Counted from the first letter of the stretch, positions 6,687-15,096 are shown. The stretch: 16,855 nt of DNA from Clostridia bacterium (GCA_017456685.1 JAFTIV010000122.1:1-16855), one strand, 5' to 3'. Numbers and translations: made by a program. Notes: generated by a model from the sequence alone, not told the origin.

Positions 6687-8561
6687 TGTGAGCTGTTCAA
6701 TAAGCTTATCTCTTTCCTTTGCGGTGAGCTTCTTTCCTGCCTTAGATTGCTCTGCGCGCTTTCCAAGGTCGATAACATCAAGAACCTCCTTAATTATGGT
6801 TTTTGGTGTTATTCCGTGCTTTTTATTGTACTCGCTCTGCACCTTGCGACGACGATTAGTTTCATCAATTGCGCGCTTCATTGAGCCAGTTATAATATCA
6901 GCATACATAATAACCTTACCGCTTGCGTTTCTTGCGGCACGGCCTATTGTCTGTATAAGTGAGGTTTCCGAACGGAACAAGCCCTCCTTATCCGCATCAA
7001 GAATTGCGACGAGCGAAACCTCGGGAATATCAAGTCCCTCTCTTAGAAGGTTAATTCCCACAAGCGCATCGAACTCGCCAAGACGAAGCGCACGGATTAT
7101 CTCCATTCGCTCCATTGTATCAACATTGTGGTGAATATACTTTGCCTTAAGGTCGTTTGCGTTTAGGTATTCCGTCAAATCCTCTGCCATTTTGGTAGTG
7201 AGGGTTGTGACAAGCACGCGCTCTCCTTTTTCGGCACGAATTCGTATCTCGCCCATTACATCGTCAACCTGTGCCTCAATTGGTCGCACATCAATCTCGG
7301 GATCTACAAGTCCCGTTGGACGAATAAGCTGTTCTGCGACAAGGGTTGAATTTTCTCTCTCAAATTCAGCGGGAGTTGCGGAAACAAACACCGTTTGATT
7401 TAGCTTTGATAGAAACTCGGGGAAATACAAGGGTCTATTATCATATGCCGAGGGCAGGCGAAAGCCATACTCGACAAGGTTTTTCTTTCTTGCAAGGTCA
7501 CCACCGCTCATTCCCCTTACCTGAGGAAGCATTACATGGCTTTCGTCAACAAAAAGCAGAAAATCCTTCGGGAAGTAGTCAAGAAGTGTATATGGAGTTG
7601 AGCCTGGCTCTCTACCCGAGAGAACCCTCGAATAGTTCTCAACACCCGAGCAAAAGCCGATTTCGCGAAGCATTTCGATATCGTATTTTGTCCTCTCCTC
7701 TATGCGTTGAGCCTCAAGAAGCTTGTTCTCTGCCTTAAAATAAGCGACACGCTCCACCATTTCCTCGTAAATCTCGTTAAGGGCACGCTCTCTTTTCTCA
7801 TCACTTACAACATAGTGGTTTGCAGGGAAAATTGAGCAGAAGCGAAGGGCGCGAAGCACCTCGCCCGTGACTATATTTATCTCGCTTATTCTGTCGATTT
7901 CCTCTCCAAAGAATTCAACGCGAATAGCCTTATCGCTTGACGATGCGGGCAAAATTTCGACCACATCTCCGCGTATTCTAAATTTATCTCTTACGAGATT
8001 AACATCGTTTCTTTCGTAGTTCATACCGACAAGACGGCGCACGAGGGTGTCTCTATCAAGCTCCATTCCCTCGCGAAGGTCGATTACCATATTATGATAC
8101 TCATTCGGGTCGCCAAGAGAGTAAATACACGACACAGATGCCACTATAATAACATCACGGCGTTCAAAAAGCGCGCTTGTTGCGCTATGGCGAAGCTTGT
8201 CTATCTCGTCGTTTACCATTGCGTCCTTTTCGATATACATATCCTTACCCGGTATATATGCCTCGGGCTGATAATAGTCGTAGTAGGACACAAAGTATTC
8301 AACCGCATTTTCGGGGAAAAGCGCGCGCATTTCGCTACACACCTGCGCGGCAAGGGTCTTATTCGGCTCAAGAATAAGTGTTGGGCGATTTACATTTGCA
8401 ATTACATTTGCCATTGTAAAGGTTTTTCCAGAGCCCGTAACACCAAGAAGCGTTTGCATTCTGTTTCCCGCATTTATTGCATCTGTGAGTGCCTTTATTG
8501 CCTCAGGCTGGTCGCCTGTTGGCTTATAATCGCTTACTAATTTGAATTTTGCGTCTTCCAT
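6684..8561 (-). CDS. uvrB: Excinuclease ABC subunit UvrB, ending before the UVR domain
   Basis: Helicase-like repair subunit that receives damaged DNA from UvrA and recruits UvrC for incision. Residues 40-47 are Walker A (GVTGSGKT), 93-102 the damage-probing beta-hairpin ([10 protein letters not shown]), 339-342 the DESH box. Helicase motifs V-VI are intact ([23 protein letters not shown]). The frame stops at a TAG after residue 625 (IEQLT), while UvrB proteins normally run to about 660 with a UVR domain that is still encoded in frame after this stop. In E. coli, loss of this domain impairs UvrC engagement and 3' incision. The ATG has AAGGAGGT upstream and its own SigA promoter. uvrA follows in the same operon. 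Confidence 0.95.
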   Translation of the reverse strand: MEDAKFKLVSDYKPTGDQPEAIKALTDAINAGNRMQTLLGVTGSGKTFTMANVIANVNRPTLILEPNKTLAAQVCSEMRALFPENAVEYFVSYYDYYQPEAYIPGKDMYIEKDAMVNDEIDKLRHSATSALFERRDVIIVASVSCIYSLGDPNEYHNMVIDLREGMELDRDTLVRRLVGMNYERNDVNLVRDKFRIRGDVVEILPASSSDKAIRVEFFGEEIDRISEINIVTGEVLRALRFCSIFPANHYVVSDEKRERALNEIYEEMVERVAYFKAENKLLEAQRIEERTKYDIEMLREIGFCSGVENYSRVLSGREPGSTPYTLLDYFPKDFLLFVDESHVMLPQVRGMSGGDLARKKNLVEYGFRLPSAYDNRPLYFPEFLSKLNQTVFVSATPAEFERENSTLVAEQLIRPTGLVDPEIDVRPIEAQVDDVMGEIRIRAEKGERVLVTTLTTKMAEDLTEYLNANDLKAKYIHHNVDTMERMEIIRALRLGEFDALVGINLLREGLDIPEVSLVAILDADKEGLFRSETSLIQTIGRAARNASGKVIMYADIITGSMKRAIDETNRRRKVQSEYNKKHGITPKTIIKEVLDVIDLGKRAEQSKAGKKLTAKERDKLIEQLT

Positions 8562-8589
8562 ATAGCGACCTCCTTTTTGTTGTGTAATT

Positions 8590-8618
8590 ATTTTAGCACA
8601 AGTTAATATATTTGTAAA
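8590..8618 (-). promoter_or_regulatory. SigA promoter of uvrB-uvrA
   Basis: The minus strand has TTTACA (8613-8618), 17 nt, then TAAAAT (8590-8595), 29 bp upstream of the uvrB ATG. No GAAC-N4-GTTC LexA/DinR box overlaps it, so damage induction is not evident from the sequence. Confidence 0.75.
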
Positions 8619-8640
8619 TATATTATGCGCTTTTAAGACA

Positions 8641-8666
8641 AAAAATCTACCCGAGGGTAGATTTTT
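8641..8666 (-). terminator. Terminator after the membrane-anchored unknown gene
   Basis: AAAAATCTACCC (8641-8652) pairs with GGGTAGATTTTT (8655-8666) around a 2-nt loop. A T-rich run follows on the minus strand. It separates the 194-aa gene from the uvrB promoter. Confidence 0.85.
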
Positions 8667-8668
8667 AT

Positions 8669-9253
8669 TTAGCTTAATTTTTCAAGCTCGTTATCGCTAA
8701 GCTCATAGGGAATCGCGTCCTCTCCTCTTTTATGAAGGACAAGAGAGCTTTCGTCGCCTATAACCTCGCTAAGAGCATCAATTACCATATTAAGAGTAAT
8801 GGTGTCGGCTGTAAAATCAATTCCTGTAAATTCGAGCTTGTAGTACTTGTAGTGAAATTTCGATTCCTCATCAATAACGCTTGGTGTATAGGTGACGCCA
8901 TTTGAGTCGGTAATGGTGTAGTGAATTTTTCTTATATCAAAGGTTGGGAAGCTCTTTGCAATATCGTCCATATGACGAGTGTTATATCTAACTGTGAGCT
9001 GAAGGTATCCGCCCTTTTCAATATAGGCGAGGGAGTATGCATAAACACCACCATTTGATGAAAACCCCTTATCCTCAAGACCGTGTGTCATAAGCTGTGG
9101 TGATGCCTTATATGCCTCCTTTAGTGTCTCGGTGATTTTTATATCCTCAAGTCCATTATAGCTTGATTTGTACATATTTATAGCAAGAAGCGCAACGACT
9201 AAAACGATAACGGCAATAAGCACAATTTTCAAAATTTTTCCAAGTCTTTCCAT
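8669..9253 (-). CDS. Hypothetical membrane-anchored extracytoplasmic protein
   Basis: A 194-residue protein with one N-terminal hydrophobic helix (about residues 7-27, [20 protein letters not shown]) after positive residues, no lipobox and no clear signal-peptidase site, so probably an anchored protein with an outside domain. The rest is mixed beta-strand-like sequence ([42 protein letters not shown]), suggesting an immunoglobulin-like or sandwich fold (inference). The GGAGG site (9262-9266) lies 8 nt from this ATG; another ATG 4 nt upstream is in a different frame and is not used. It has its own promoter and terminator, so is monocistronic. No family recognised. Confidence 0.82.
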   Translation of the reverse strand: MERLGKILKIVLIAVIVLVVALLAINMYKSSYNGLEDIKITETLKEAYKASPQLMTHGLEDKGFSSNGGVYAYSLAYIEKGGYLQLTVRYNTRHMDDIAKSFPTFDIRKIHYTITDSNGVTYTPSVIDEESKFHYKYYKLEFTGIDFTADTITLNMVIDALSEVIGDESSLVLHKRGEDAIPYELSDNELEKLS

Positions 9254-9286
9254 TCATGCGTCCTCCTTTTTTGATGATATATTGGT

Positions 9287-9315
9287 ATTCTACCACAGTT
9301 TTATGTTATGTTCAA
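9287..9315 (-). promoter_or_regulatory. SigA promoter of the 194-aa gene
   Basis: The minus strand reads TTGAAC (9310-9315), 17 nt, TAGAAT (9287-9292). It is divergent from the yceD promoter 19 bp away. Confidence 0.75.
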
Positions 9316-9333
9316 GTTTTTTTCAAAAAATAC

Positions 9334-9362
9334 TTGACAATGTTTAGTTTTTTATATATAAT
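9334..9362 (+). promoter_or_regulatory. SigA promoter of the YceD-rpmF unit
   Basis: A perfect consensus, TTGACA (9334-9339), 17 nt, TATAAT (9357-9362). It places the start of transcription near 9369, which excludes any translation start at 9363. Confidence 0.9.
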
Positions 9363-9398
9363 ATGTATGCTTGTAAAATTGCGTGGAAAGGAGTTTTT

Positions 9399-9917
9399 AT
9401 GATTATCAATCTTAAGCCCCTATTAAGCGGTAAGACCTCTGTGCTTGATTTCAGCTATGAAATTACTGATACCGAGGACAACCCTGTTATTCCACCCGAT
9501 GATGTTTCTTTCACTATGCCGATTGTAGTAAACGGCAAGATAACCGATAATGCAGGCTATATGCTTCTTACGGCTACTGCTGAAATTAACTACACCTCGC
9601 ATTGTGCAAGATGTCTTGAGGACCTATCTGGCAAATTTGTCCTCACATTCAATCGCACTGTCGCAACCGCAGGCACACTTCAAAACGAGAGCAATGACGA
9701 ATTTGTCATTGTTAAGAACGGTGAATTAGACATCGACCGTGCTCTTGTCGAGGATTTGTTGCTTGAGTTTCCGTCAAGGCTCCTGTGTAAAGAGGAATGC
9801 GCAGGACTTTGTCCAAAATGTGCTAAAAACTTAAATTTTGGTCCTTGCGATTGCCCGAAGAAAAAAGAAATTGACCCAAGGCTTGCAATTTTACAAAAAC
9901 TACTTGAAAATGATTAA
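9399..9917 (+). CDS. YceD/DUF177 family protein
   Basis: A 172-residue cytoplasmic protein of the DUF177/YceD family, almost always encoded just before rpmF and linked in other organisms to 23S rRNA accumulation and ribosome assembly. Cysteines C69 and C72 (CARC) and a cluster near 130-152 (LCKEECAGLCPKCAKN, then CDC) look metal-binding, as usual for the family. The start at ATG 9399 follows AAAGGAG with good spacing. An in-frame ATG at 9363 abuts the promoter -10 box and is rejected. rpmF follows 59 bp downstream. Confidence 0.9.
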   Translation: MIINLKPLLSGKTSVLDFSYEITDTEDNPVIPPDDVSFTMPIVVNGKITDNAGYMLLTATAEINYTSHCARCLEDLSGKFVLTFNRTVATAGTLQNESNDEFVIVKNGELDIDRALVEDLLLEFPSRLLCKEECAGLCPKCAKNLNFGPCDCPKKKEIDPRLAILQKLLEND

Positions 9918-9932
9918 ATTTTGTGTTATAAT
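9904..9932 (+). promoter_or_regulatory. Internal promoter for rpmF
   Basis: TTGAAA (9904-9909), 17 nt, TATAAT (9927-9932). The -35 lies inside the last codons of the YceD gene, and the unit ends 44 bp before rpmF. It would allow extra transcription of L32 independently of YceD. Confidence 0.65.
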
Positions 9933-9976
9933 ATTATGAATTAAAAAACATTAGTCCAAAAAGGAGGTTACTTACA

Positions 9977-10162
9977 ATGGCAGTTCCAAAGAGAAAGCAG
10001 TCTCATTCAAGAACCAATCTTAGAAGATCTAACAACAGCAAATTGACCGCACCTACAATGGTTAAGTGCTCAAGATGTGGCGAGTACAACCTTGCTCACC
10101 GTGTTTGCTCAGCTTGCGGTTTCTACGCTGGTAAGGAAATCATTAAGAAGGCTGACGCTTAA
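9977..10162 (+). CDS. rpmF: 50S ribosomal protein L32 (bL32)
   Basis: A 61-residue basic ribosomal protein of the large subunit. The N-terminus MAVPKRKQSHSRTNLRRS is diagnostic for bL32. A four-cysteine zinc ribbon follows (CSRCGEYNLAHRVCSACG), so this is the zinc-binding (C+) form. A strong AAGGAGG (9961-9967) precedes the ATG. It is paired with YceD/DUF177 and followed by a strong terminator. Confidence 0.98.
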   Translation: MAVPKRKQSHSRTNLRRSNNSKLTAPTMVKCSRCGEYNLAHRVCSACGFYAGKEIIKKADA

Positions 10163-10174
10163 TTGAAAACATTC

Positions 10175-10210
10175 AAGACCACAAAGCTTTTTGTGGTCTT
10201 ATTGTTTATT
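10175..10210 (+). terminator. Terminator after rpmF
   Basis: An 11-bp perfect stem (AAGACCACAAA 10175-10185 with TTTGTGGTCTT 10190-10200) is followed by a T-rich stretch. A small CGCGC/GCGCG hairpin lies just downstream (about 10213-10225), before the next gene. Confidence 0.88.
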
Positions 10211-10246
10211 TACGCGCTATGCGCGAATTATTAAAAGGAATAAAAA

Positions 10247-10810
10247 ATGAAGTTTTCACCGAATAAAAACGATACCCTTGTCCGTATGGTTTACGGCATT
10301 TGCTTTTTTATAACGCTTGCGCTTCTGCTCTTTCACCCAGAGAATGGACCTTGGTCGTCTATTCTTTCGTCCGTTTCGCTCGTTTGTCTTTTCTGTGGCA
10401 TGGTGCTTTTTATAAAGTACGACTGCACAAGATACGAGTATATTCTTATAGAAAGAAATGGCACTCTTGACTTTTTTGTAAACAGAATTGTTGGCAAAAG
10501 AGGAAGCTATTGCGTTTATTACCCACTTACCGATTGCATTGAGCTTGGTGCGTTTGACGATAGCACAAGGGCGAGCGTGCGTGCAAGATATCAAGACGCA
10601 AAAATCTCAAAATATGTTCAAAATTTCCTTAGTGGAAAATGCTTCTATTATGCTCTTTTCAAGGGTCAGGACGGCTACGATTGCGTTGTCTTTGAATGTG
10701 ATGATGATTTATTTATCACAAATATGAGGGAGTATATCGGCAAGCCACCTATTATCACCTTTGATGAGGGCGATGAGGTTACAATTGAGCAAGAGGATGC
10801 CGAAAAATAA
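10247..10810 (+). CDS. Hypothetical protein with two N-terminal membrane helices
   Basis: A 187-residue protein. Two hydrophobic helices lie at residues about 15-31 (VYGICFFITLALLLFHP) and 38-57 (ILSSVSLVCLFCGMVLFIKY). A cytoplasmic-looking mixed alpha/beta domain follows and the tail is acidic (FDEGDEVTIEQEDAEK). The ATG has only a modest AAAGGA site. No convincing promoter lies between the rpmF terminator and this gene, so it may depend on terminator readthrough. It is bounded by a bidirectional terminator downstream. No family recognised. Confidence 0.75.
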   Translation: MKFSPNKNDTLVRMVYGICFFITLALLLFHPENGPWSSILSSVSLVCLFCGMVLFIKYDCTRYEYILIERNGTLDFFVNRIVGKRGSYCVYYPLTDCIELGAFDDSTRASVRARYQDAKISKYVQNFLSGKCFYYALFKGQDGYDCVVFECDDDLFITNMREYIGKPPIITFDEGDEVTIEQEDAEK

Positions 10811-10814
10811 AATT

Positions 10815-10848
10815 AAAAGGACTTGTCGTGCAGACAAGTCCTTTTGAT
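10815..10848. terminator. Bidirectional terminator
   Basis: A 13-bp perfect stem (AAAAGGACTTGTC 10815-10827 with GACAAGTCCTTTT 10833-10845) has a 5-nt loop. It ends the plus-strand membrane protein gene and the convergent EamA-like gene. Confidence 0.9.
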
Positions 10849-10858
10849 TTATTTGATA

Positions 10859-11878
10859 TTACTCACAAATGCAGTTAAATCCACCGCAGTCCGCACACCA
10901 AAGCTCCTCACCGATGCCAAGCACGATAATTCCAGCAAAGGCGATGCCTATTGCAAGGTAGTGCTTCCACGAGAGCTTTTCCTTGAGGAAAATTCTGCTC
11001 CAAACAAGGCTGAGCGCGCAGTATGCAGAAATTATAACCATACCTACTGTAAAGTCGCTAAACATTACCGCCATATAGAATACCTGACCAACGGTTTCGC
11101 AAGCGCCACCGAGCATAAAGCTACGATTGCCCTTAAATACGGTATCCTTCTTAACGAGCTTAAGATAAATGAAAGCGAATATTGCAAGCAAGAAGAAGGT
11201 AAGCTCAAAGGCTGAGTTTGCTGCATAGTCGTTTATTATTGGTGCGCCGTCCTTCTCGATTGAGAAAATAAGCTCGTCACCAACAGTTCCAAGTGCATCA
11301 ATTATTAGGTATGCGATAGGCAAAAGAAGCGCCAAGAAGCTCTTTGCATACTTTCTGTTTGCCTTCTCCTGTCTTAGGAGCTTAGCCTCCTCGTCCTCAA
11401 AGCTTTCAACAAAGCCAAGTCCAACAACGCCGACTGTAACGAGAATTACTCCAACAATTGCAAAGGCGGAGATTTCGTCAGGGCTTGTAAGACCGAAGAT
11501 GAGGCAAAGAACGAATGCTAATGCACCTGAGGAGTTACAAATAGGTGATGAGATGGAAAGCTCGATATATCTAAGTCCCACATAGCCAAGCACCATAGCA
11601 AGTATGTATAGTGCGGATACAGGAAGGTAGCGAACAAAGTCCATAAGCTTGAAGTCTGTATAGAAAAGACTTGCAACGAACTTAGGAACGCTCTCAGGGT
11701 CGTCGATAACTGCTCCACCGATAAGTGTTATTACAAAGTGAATGCCCATTATAAGGCCTACGGCAAATACAACCTTCCAATGGCTGTTTTTGTCATTTGT
11801 TTTTGTTCCGTGCTTCGAAAAGAAGTCGGAGCCACTCCAGCACAAAAGTGCTACGAGCGAAAAAAGAAACCATTCCAT
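10859..11878 (-). CDS. EamA/DMT-superfamily transporter-like protein
   Basis: A 339-residue polytopic membrane protein with about ten predicted helices in two repeats of five, the drug/metabolite transporter layout. It begins MEWFLFSLVALLCWSGSDFF, and the second half contains VIISAYCALSLVWSRIFLKE and LAIGIAFAGIIVLGIGEEL, typical of EamA domains. The substrate cannot be told. The last 12 residues (WCADCGGFNCIC then E) carry four cysteines after the final helix, which is unusual. The gene starts 18 bp after the NUDIX stop with only a weak AAGAAAG site, so the two genes probably share one transcript. Confidence 0.8.
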   Translation of the reverse strand: MEWFLFSLVALLCWSGSDFFSKHGTKTNDKNSHWKVVFAVGLIMGIHFVITLIGGAVIDDPESVPKFVASLFYTDFKLMDFVRYLPVSALYILAMVLGYVGLRYIELSISSPICNSSGALAFVLCLIFGLTSPDEISAFAIVGVILVTVGVVGLGFVESFEDEEAKLLRQEKANRKYAKSFLALLLPIAYLIIDALGTVGDELIFSIEKDGAPIINDYAANSAFELTFFLLAIFAFIYLKLVKKDTVFKGNRSFMLGGACETVGQVFYMAVMFSDFTVGMVIISAYCALSLVWSRIFLKEKLSWKHYLAIGIAFAGIIVLGIGEELWCADCGGFNCICE

Positions 11879-11896
11879 TTTCTTTCTTTTGTAATC

Positions 11897-12352
11897 TTAG
11901 GGACGCGGTCTAATACCCGTTTGATTACCCTCTCCAAATCGCGATTTTATAAACTTGAGCGCCTCGGTAAAGATTGTTCTGTCGTTTTCAAAGGTCTTGT
12001 CCTGTGGGAACTCGTCCTCAAAAAACCAACGGAACGCCGCAATCTCCTGTGGCTGTGGCTCAACATACGCTCTTGTAGTGAGGGAAGCAAAATAGACAAC
12101 TCGCTTCTCTATGTTCTTTTTCTTTCCAATAAGGTAGACAGATTCCATTCGAAAGCCGTTTTCGAGCTTTACATCTATTCCGGTTTCTTCCTTTACCTCA
12201 CGGATTGCGGTTTGGTATTCATTCTCCCCTTCTTCTACATGGCCCTTGGGGAACGACCAAAAATCCGCATATCTATTTTTGATAAGAAGTACGGCGTATT
12301 TTCCGCGTGTTTTACGGAAAATTACTGCACCGCAGGACTTTTCGTACTTCAA
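11897..12352 (-). CDS. NUDIX hydrolase
   Basis: A 151-residue NUDIX protein that would hydrolyse a nucleoside diphosphate linked to another moiety. The NUDIX box is complete: G37, E43 and REVKEETG (51-58), with SFPKGHVEEGE before it as in Ap4A hydrolase/MutT-like members. The substrate is not assignable. The start is taken as TTG at 12350-12352, because AAAGGAG sits 8 nt upstream and the longer frame to 12424 runs through a promoter (-10 at 12382-12387). It is upstream of the EamA-like gene in the same orientation. Confidence 0.88.
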   Translation of the reverse strand: MKYEKSCGAVIFRKTRGKYAVLLIKNRYADFWSFPKGHVEEGENEYQTAIREVKEETGIDVKLENGFRMESVYLIGKKKNIEKRVVYFASLTTRAYVEPQPQEIAAFRWFFEDEFPQDKTFENDRTIFTEALKFIKSRFGEGNQTGIRPRP

Positions 12353-12381
12353 GGTATCATCTCCTTTAAGAGCGCAAAAGC

Positions 12382-12410
12382 ATTTTAGCACATTTCTTTT
12401 CCATTGTCTA
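12382..12410 (-). promoter_or_regulatory. SigA promoter of the NUDIX-EamA unit
   Basis: The minus strand has TAGACA (12405-12410), 17 nt, TAAAAT (12382-12387), placing the transcript start about 20 nt before the TTG start codon. This supports the shorter NUDIX protein. Confidence 0.7.
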
Positions 12411-12555
12411 TATACCGCGCTCATAGTTTAGAAAAAATCAACAGTTTTGTAATATTTTGTTAAAATTTGTCGTTTGTTTTTTAATTTGAATTTACTTTCA
12501 GCACCGCTTTTATCGTAATTTGTTCACATTTAATTCAAATTCGTTCTTGATTTCA

Positions 12556-13479
12556 TCAAAGAACCGCCTTAAAGAATTGGATTGTTCTTGGATTTTTTGG
12601 GTTATCAAATACCTCGGCAGGTGTGCCCTCCTCGGCAATATTTCCCTCGTCCATAAACAAAATTCTCGTTCCAACCTCTCTTGCAAAGCCCATTTCGTGA
12701 GTTACAATTACCATTGTCATTCCCTCGTCAGCAAGCTCTCTTATAAGGTCGAGAACCTCGCCAACCATTTCAGGGTCAAGTGCGCTTGTAGGCTCATCAA
12801 AGAGCATTACCTTGGGGTTCATAGCAAGCGCCCTTGCGATTGCAACGCGTTGCTTTTGTCCGCCTGAAAGCTTTGATGGGTATTCGTCCCTCTTGTCGGC
12901 AAGACCGATGCGCTGAAGAAGCCTCATTGCATTCTGCTCCGCCTCCTCGGGAGTCTTTAGTCCAAGCTGAACGGGAGCTAAGGTAAGGTTTTTCAAAACG
13001 GTCATATTATTGAATAGGTTAAAGTGCTGGAACACCATTCCCATATCCTGTCTTGCGAGGTTGATATCAATTCCGTGCTGTGCTTGATATTGAGAGAGCG
13101 CTTTTTTAAAGAGCGAGCCCTCGCGCTTTTTCAAAAGCCTCTGCTCCTTAATTCGGGAGATAACAGCCTTTTTCACCTCGTCTCCAGCCGTGCCGTCATT
13201 TTCAAGCACATACTTAGCGTACAAATCAGCATAGGTTTGGCTAAGCTCAATGATTTCGTCGTGCTCATAGGGGTCGGCATTAGTTATAAGCTTATCCTCT
13301 ACCCAAATTTCTCCTTGATTTGGCTCCTCGAGCAAATTCAAGCAACGAAGGAAGGTGCTTTTTCCGCTACCAGATGGGCCGAGGATAACAACCTTTTCTC
13401 CTGCCTCGATATTGCAGGACACTCCGCGAAGCACACTAAGCTCACCGAAGCTCTTGTGTATATTTTTAACGCTTATCAC
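12556..13479 (-). CDS. Polar amino-acid ABC transporter ATPase (GlnQ-like) with an insertion
   Basis: Powers an amino-acid importer with the permease and receptor encoded upstream. Motifs: Walker [10 protein letters not shown] (34-42), Q-loop MVFQHFNLF (Q151), signature LSGGQKQR (204-211), Walker B VMLFDEP (224-230), D-loop SALD, H-loop H261. The family is usually about 240-250 aa; this one is 307 because about 65 charged, helix-like residues (roughly 70-135, [17 protein letters not shown] to [11 protein letters not shown]) sit between Walker A and the Q-loop. GTG start at 13477-13479, overlapping the permease stop by 14 bp. All catalytic motifs are intact, so it is probably active. Confidence 0.93.
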   Translation of the reverse strand: MISVKNIHKSFGELSVLRGVSCNIEAGEKVVILGPSGSGKSTFLRCLNLLEEPNQGEIWVEDKLITNADPYEHDEIIELSQTYADLYAKYVLENDGTAGDEVKKAVISRIKEQRLLKKREGSLFKKALSQYQAQHGIDINLARQDMGMVFQHFNLFNNMTVLKNLTLAPVQLGLKTPEEAEQNAMRLLQRIGLADKRDEYPSKLSGGQKQRVAIARALAMNPKVMLFDEPTSALDPEMVGEVLDLIRELADEGMTMVIVTHEMGFAREVGTRILFMDEGNIAEEGTPAEVFDNPKNPRTIQFFKAVL

Positions 13480-14161
13480 TTGCTCTTAACCTCTTTTCTA
13501 TAATTTTTATACCAAAGGTAAGTAAGTAAACTATTGCAAGATAGAACACCGCTGCTGAGGTCATAGGAACGACATAGCTTGCAAGGTTATTTCCTGCACC
13601 GATGATTTTAGCCGCCATTGTAAGGTCGGTAATGCTAATCATGCTTACAATTGAGGTTTCCTTTATAAGAGCTATAAGCTCATTACCGATTGCGGGGATT
13701 ACATTCTTTATAGCCTGAGGAATTACTATCTTTATAAGAGTAACTCTGCTATTCAAGCCAAGCGCGCGTCCTGCCTCTGTTTGACCGATGTCAACCGAGA
13801 GAATACCCGCACGAATGTTTTCAGCAACATAAGCACCTGAGTTTATTCCAAATGCCAAAATAGCAGTAACTATTGTTGGGAAGCCTCTTATTGCAAAAAT
13901 TGCAAAAACCATAATGAAAAGCTGAAGCGCCATAGGCGTTCCACGGATTATTGTTATATAGACCTTGCAAATGCCTTGAAGCACTCTCATAACAATGCCC
14001 TTGCTCTTAGAGATTGAGCAAAGTGCAACAAGAGTACCGAGCACAAGTCCCAAAATAGCTGCGCAAATTGATATAACAACCGTATAGCCAAGGCCTGTAA
14101 ACATAAGCTTAAGGTAATCGGCTGTTGTGAACAGCTGTACTGTTTTTTCAAAAAAATTCAT
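13466..14161 (-). CDS. Polar amino-acid ABC transporter permease (HisM/GlnP-like)
   Basis: A 231-residue integral membrane subunit forming the translocation path. About five hydrophobic helices are visible. The EAA loop that docks on the ATPase is [20 protein letters not shown], followed by [21 protein letters not shown]. The His/Glu/Gln/Arg/opine permease signature region is typical. Only one permease gene is present, so a homodimer is likely. The ribosome binding site is weak (GTAGGA). The start follows a strong hairpin after the receptor gene, and its end overlaps the ATPase start. Confidence 0.93.
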   Translation of the reverse strand: MNFFEKTVQLFTTADYLKLMFTGLGYTVVISICAAILGLVLGTLVALCSISKSKGIVMRVLQGICKVYITIIRGTPMALQLFIMVFAIFAIRGFPTIVTAILAFGINSGAYVAENIRAGILSVDIGQTEAGRALGLNSRVTLIKIVIPQAIKNVIPAIGNELIALIKETSIVSMISITDLTMAAKIIGAGNNLASYVVPMTSAAVFYLAIVYLLTFGIKIIEKRLRASDKR

Positions 14162-14179
14162 ATATATTCCTACTTTAAA

Positions 14180-14220
14180 AAGCGGAAAAGAACAGTGCTA
14201 AAAAGCACGGTTCTTTCCAC
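14180..14220 (-). terminator. Intra-operon hairpin between receptor and permease genes
   Basis: The arms 14182-14199 and 14204-14220 form a long stem (GCGGAAAAGAAC with GTTCTTTCCAC, and GTGCT with AGCAC) with a few mismatches. A run of five T follows on the minus strand. Placed after the receptor gene, it fits a partial terminator or 3'-stabilising hairpin that raises receptor output relative to the membrane subunits (inference). Confidence 0.75.
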
Positions 14221-14231
14221 TTTATTTTTTA

Positions 14232-15071
14232 TTATTCGCTAACCATATGGCTCATAACGAGCTTTTCGATTTCGGTCATTCCGTTCTCGTCCTTAACGAG
14301 CATTTCAGCAAGAACCTCATTGATAGCCTCAAGAAGCTCTGTGTTGTCCTTGTTTACGCAAATTGCGTATTGCTCCTCAACGATGCTGTCAGCCTCACCG
14401 TCTGTTCCTGTGTAGTAAAGTGGCAAGCATTGGAGATTTGCGTTCTTAGAAACGATATACTTTGCAGGAAGCTCATCAATTACAACAACATCAGTGAGGT
14501 TACCAAGACCATCAACTGCGATTTGTGCGCTGTCCATAGGAACGCAGGTAGCGCCTGTTCCAGCAAGAACTCCACCCTCTGCAACCTCTGCATCAGTGTA
14601 AATCCAACCTGTTGTATCTGTTTGAGTGCCTATCTTCTTACCAGCAAGCGCCTCCCATACAATGTAGCTGTTGCCGTTTGCATCTGTCTTAGTTGCAATA
14701 CCAGCGTTGCTTGGGAAAATTACATACTGAATAGATGTGTAGTAAGGGGTTGAGAATGCAACCTTCTCTGCACGCTCAGGGGTGATTGTGATACCTGCAG
14801 CGCCACAGTCAGCGGTCTTACCCTCTTGAACAACATCAATGATAACAGCAAAGTCACCATCTGTGAACTTTACATCCTTATCAAGCTTTGTGCCAACCCT
14901 ATTCATAATCTCAACATCGACACCAACAATTTCATTACCCTTATAGTACTCGAATGGTGCGAAGTATGCGTTTGTTTGAACATAGATTGTGTCGTCCTTG
15001 CTACATGATGCGAATGCGAAGCAACAAGCAAGCATTACCATTGCAAGTGCAAGTGAAATGATTTTTTTCAT
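14232..15071 (-). CDS. Amino-acid ABC transporter substrate-binding lipoprotein
   Basis: A 279-residue receptor exported and lipid-anchored outside the membrane. The signal peptide MKKIISLALAMVMLACCFAF ends in FAS-C with lipid-modified Cys23. The SBP_bac_3 fold is shown by YFAPFEYY, GVDVEIM, GITITPERAEKVAFSTPYY (with the Arg that binds the substrate carboxylate) and VVIDELPAKYIV (with the Asp that binds the amino group). Retention of both implies an alpha-amino-acid ligand; which one is unknown. ATG preceded by GGAGG (10 nt). It is the first gene of the importer operon. Confidence 0.93.
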   Translation of the reverse strand: MKKIISLALAMVMLACCFAFASCSKDDTIYVQTNAYFAPFEYYKGNEIVGVDVEIMNRVGTKLDKDVKFTDGDFAVIIDVVQEGKTADCGAAGITITPERAEKVAFSTPYYTSIQYVIFPSNAGIATKTDANGNSYIVWEALAGKKIGTQTDTTGWIYTDAEVAEGGVLAGTGATCVPMDSAQIAVDGLGNLTDVVVIDELPAKYIVSKNANLQCLPLYYTGTDGEADSIVEEQYAICVNKDNTELLEAINEVLAEMLVKDENGMTEIEKLVMSHMVSE

Positions 15072-15096
15072 TTTAAAAATCCTCCGTATTTGAATT

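Noticed and set aside
6436..8540. Plus-strand open frames opposite uvrB, up to 232 codons
   Set aside because: Serine/arginine-rich translations arise from the antisense of the uvrB codon bias; no ribosome binding sites or motifs.
8562..8640. SOS (LexA/DinR) box upstream of uvrB
   Set aside because: No GAAC-N4-GTTC-like palindrome is present; only the AT-rich SigA promoter can be supported.
9363..9398. Upstream ATG for the YceD gene
   Set aside because: It begins right after the -10 box, before the expected transcription start; the AAAGGAG site serves ATG 9399.
12425..12555. Inverted repeat AATTTGAATT/AATTCAAATT as a terminator for the ABC ATPase gene
   Set aside because: The arms (12483-12492 and 12532-12541) are A/T-rich and about 40 nt apart with no T run, so no convincing terminator can be called.
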